This document shows positions 34,616 through 36,416 of a stretch of 36,416 bases of DNA, piece by piece. Source of the stretch: Thermotogota bacterium ADurb.Bin062 (GTDB taxonomy: Bacteria > Thermotogota > Thermotogae > MWEM01); NCBI GenBank assembly GCA_002071085.1, contig MWEM01000025.1, forward strand, positions 1-36,416. The letters run 5' to 3'. The stretch's first letter is position 1. Each line of letters starts with the position of its first letter. A model generated the notes under the pieces. That model did not search any database and was not told where the DNA came from. It was given only the letters and a program-made list of their open reading frames with translations. The translations under genes were made by a program, and so were the position numbers.

Positions 34616-34658
34616 CCTGCCGACCCTCGATAGCCGTAAAGCACCGAGGGTCGACAGG
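34616..34658. repeat. Long hairpin element, copy 1
   Basis: CCTGCCGACCCTCG (34616-34629) pairs with CGAGGGTCGACAGG (34645-34658), with one mismatch, around a 15-base loop ATAGCCGTAAAGCAC. A second copy lies at 34983-35026. The flanks are also alike: A-rich on the left and TATTTCG on the right. No T run follows, so this is not an ordinary terminator. Confidence 0.8.
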
Positions 34659-34889
34659 CCGTATTTCGTTTGCCAAACTCTATTGAACGATTCGCCGCCG
34701 AGCTTGTAAGAAACGGCCATCAAAACGGAGGGTAGGGGGAGGCTTCTGAGAATGCCTAACTTGAGTTCGGCGTGTTAAGCGGGTTTACTGAAACGTCTTC
34801 GCGGCGTCGCCGTATCACCGCGTTTCAGTTCCGCCTGCCTTTCTGGGAGCGCTCTGAGAACGTTGGCTTTTCAACCGGCAGCCTTTCTG

Positions 34890-34926
34890 TGAACGCCCTG
34901 GGAACGCCAAACTTTAGTTTGGCATG
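34890..34926. repeat. Solitary copy of the tandem-repeat palindrome
   Basis: GGGAACGCCAAACTTTAG continuing to TTTGGCATG is the same palindrome as in the tandem array at 13385-14012, here as a single copy about 21 kb away. A more diverged relative (GAGAATGCCTAACTTGAG) lies near 34748. Between 34576 and 35109 there is no gene that I can support. Confidence 0.8.
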
Positions 34927-34982
34927 TCTTATTTTTCCGTTTTACCTGACCCGCGATTTCTTTCGTGACCCCTTCAAAAAAA

Positions 34983-35026
34983 TCCGTCGACCTCCGATAG
35001 CCCGAAAATCCCGGGAGGTCGACGGA
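34983..35026. repeat. Long hairpin element, copy 2
   Basis: TCCGTCGACCTCC (34983-34995) pairs perfectly with GGAGGTCGACGGA (35014-35026). Compared with copy 1, four stem pairs differ on both sides in a way that keeps the pairing. The loop again starts GATAGCC, and TATTTCGG follows. Confidence 0.8.
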
Positions 35027-35109
35027 AGCTATTTCGGTAAGCGAATCATCGGAAAAGCTTTACTACAACGCATTAGCGAAATTTTGTTAAAAAAGCCCGA
35101 AAAAACCCC

Positions 35110-35138
35110 TTGACAACCCGAAAAATCAATGATAGAAT
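35110..35138 (+). promoter_or_regulatory. CRISPR leader promoter
   Basis: TTGACA at 35110-35115 and TAGAAT at 35133-35138, with exactly 17 bases between, form a near-consensus housekeeping promoter. It lies 17 bases before the first repeat and would drive transcription of the array on the + strand. Confidence 0.85.
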
Positions 35139-35155
35139 AGAAGCGGTGTTCACGG

Positions 35156-36416
35156 GTACGAAGCCTACCTTGAAGGAATGGAAACAGGTCAGCATCTGAA
35201 GTAGGAGCTTGTTTTGCTTTAGTACGAAGCCTACCTTGAAGGAATGGAAACGGAGCTTAAATTTAGGATTAGATTTATTTACTTCTGTACGAAGCCTACC
35301 TTGAAGGAATGGAAACTAGGAGCTCCATCTTTCCTCCTCATGTTCTTCCCACGTACGAAGCCTACCTTGAAGGAATGGAAACTTGAAACTCCCAATACGT
35401 CCGTTTCTCTTTCTATTCGTACGAAGCCTACCTTGAAGGAATGGAAACGGGTCATGTTTTTTACCATGTTCTTGAATGATTCCCCGTACGAAGCCTACCT
35501 TGAAGGAATGGAAACGCTAGCTGCGTGCCGCCTTCCTCTTCGGCCTGGTCCTGTACGAAGCCTACCTTGAAGGAATGGAAACTGTTAAGTATATGATGGG
35601 CCTCATGTGTCTCCAGCCCGTACGAAGCCTACCTTGAAGGAATGGAAACGAGTTAGATCCTCTATTTGCTGTATACAGTTTTAGAGTACGAAGCCTACCT
35701 TGAAGGAATGGAAACGCCTTCCACGCACCGGTAACCCATAGCTCTATACCGGTACGAAGCCTACCTTGAAGGAATGGAAACAGGAAAGAGGATATATAAT
35801 ACGACAGTATCATTTGAGTACGAAGCCTACCTTGAAGGAATGGAAACTCGATAAGAATAGTAGGCTCCAGCCGTTCGGATACGGTACGAAGCCTACCTTG
35901 AAGGAATGGAAACGCCCAAGCAAATGCTTCTTTGTACCTCAAAGCTACCCCCGTACGAAGCCTACCTTGAAGGAATGGAAACAGCTGAACGCCGGGATAA
36001 TGGATAGATTGTACCCCCAAGTACGAAGCCTACCTTGAAGGAATGGAAACAAGCCTACAACTTCCTGCTTTGAGTCTGGATGGGTAGTACGAAGCCTACC
36101 TTGAAGGAATGGAAACACCGCACCTCCCAGCAGGTATTAAGCGTTCGTGCTAGTACGAAGCCTACCTTGAAGGAATGGAAACATTTCTGCAAGGCCCAAT
36201 TCGATGAGCTGGGCCTTGGTACGAAGCCTACCTTGAAGTCAGGGAAACGTCGCAAACGCATACCCCGCGTTTGCTTGCCGAAGAAGCTCACGATGGTTAA
36301 ATCGCTTCTTCATGACCAACGACGTTTTTCATTTTATGTAGGAAGCCTACCTTGTAGGAATTGAAACGAATCTCCGTGCGGGTTTTTAAACTTCTCCATT
36401 ATTGTTTACAAAGCCT
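35156..36416 (+). CRISPR. CRISPR array, at least 18 repeats, continuing past the window edge
   Basis: The 30-base repeat starts GTACGAAGCC, continues TACCTTGAAG and ends GAATGGAAAC. Sixteen identical copies start at 35156, 35222, 35287, 35353, 35419, 35486, 35553, 35620, 35686, 35752, 35818, 35884, 35953, 36021, 36087 and 36153. Two diverged copies follow at 36219 and 36338, and a partial one begins near 36406. Spacers are 35-39 bases, except for 89 bases between the copies at 36219 and 36338. The clear promoter on the left and decay on the right set the orientation: leader at 35110, oldest spacers at the right. The ending GAAAC is the usual 5' handle source for type III crRNA. No cas6, cas1 or cas2 gene is in the window, so processing and adaptation factors must come from elsewhere. 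Confidence 0.98.

Noticed and set aside
34616..34658. The hairpin as a terminator for the DarT-like gene
   Set aside because: There is no T run after the stem, and a second copy lies away from any gene end.
35244..36364. Open frames with repeated TKPTLKEWK or FPFLQGRLRT peptides
   Set aside because: They are read-through of the CRISPR repeats on both strands, not genes.
1..36416. tRNA or rRNA genes
   Set aside because: I saw no segment with a tRNA T-loop/acceptor layout or rRNA landmarks.

Overview
The window is bacterial, about 50% G+C, with strong AAGGAGG-type ribosome sites and frequent GTG/TTG starts. Repetitive intergenic DNA with a 'CACAGAGAACACGGAGG' theme, a secreted peptidase/TRAP-permease gene set and a large type III CRISPR locus suggest an anaerobic, possibly thermophilic lineage. 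Synergistota or Thermotogota are my guesses, with low confidence because no rRNA or ribosomal protein gene is present.

Layout. (1) 1-6.5 kb, + strand: a metabolic block with exported gamma-glutamyltranspeptidase, a small exported DUF6305-like protein, two paralogous exported aspartoacylase/succinylglutamate desuccinylase-type zinc hydrolases, a TRAP-type large permease and a tiny membrane protein. This looks like ordinary uptake and breakdown of gamma-glutamyl or N-acyl amino acids. (2) 6.6-13.2 kb, - strand: a tightly overlapping three-gene operon. It encodes one 1415-residue polypeptide carrying the catalytic cores of both RNA polymerase beta and beta-prime, an unknown 295-residue protein, and a sigma-54-activator-type AAA+ ATPase with no DNA-binding domain. 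(3) 13.2-14.5 kb: tandem ~109-119 bp repeats and REP-like elements. (4) 14.5-18.5 kb, + strand: two CARF-domain genes, one a CYTH-CARF-HD fusion, the other a TIGR02619-like CARF protein. (5) 19.1-25.9 kb: a complete type III-B effector operon (cmr1, cas10/cmr2, cmr3-6) with an intact GGDD cyclase motif, closed by a terminator. (6) 26.1-31.2 kb: a three-gene operon of a beta-CASP metallo-beta-lactamase nuclease, a GrpE-like coiled-coil protein and a 901-residue Hsp70, closed by a terminator. (7) 31.6-34.6 kb: a small membrane protein, an ADP-ribosylglycohydrolase and a membrane-anchored DarT-like ADP-ribosyltransferase. (8) 34.6-36.4 kb: a twice-occurring hairpin element with compensatory base changes, a CRISPR leader with a clear promoter, and a CRISPR array of at least 18 repeats running to the window edge. 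cas1, cas2 and cas6 are not in the window.

How the parts may work together. Known biology predicts that Cmr recognises target RNA, Cas10 makes cyclic oligoadenylate, and the two CARF proteins respond to it. The unusual part is what surrounds this core: a private, compact, alpha- and omega-less RNA polymerase with its own AAA+ remodeller, and a nuclease/chaperone operon. My main hypothesis is a type III-B defence island in which a dedicated transcription machine is coupled to CRISPR signalling, for example to keep defence genes transcribed when the host polymerase is inhibited or degraded. The genes, motifs and overlaps are visible in the sequence. The functional coupling is inference from proximity only.
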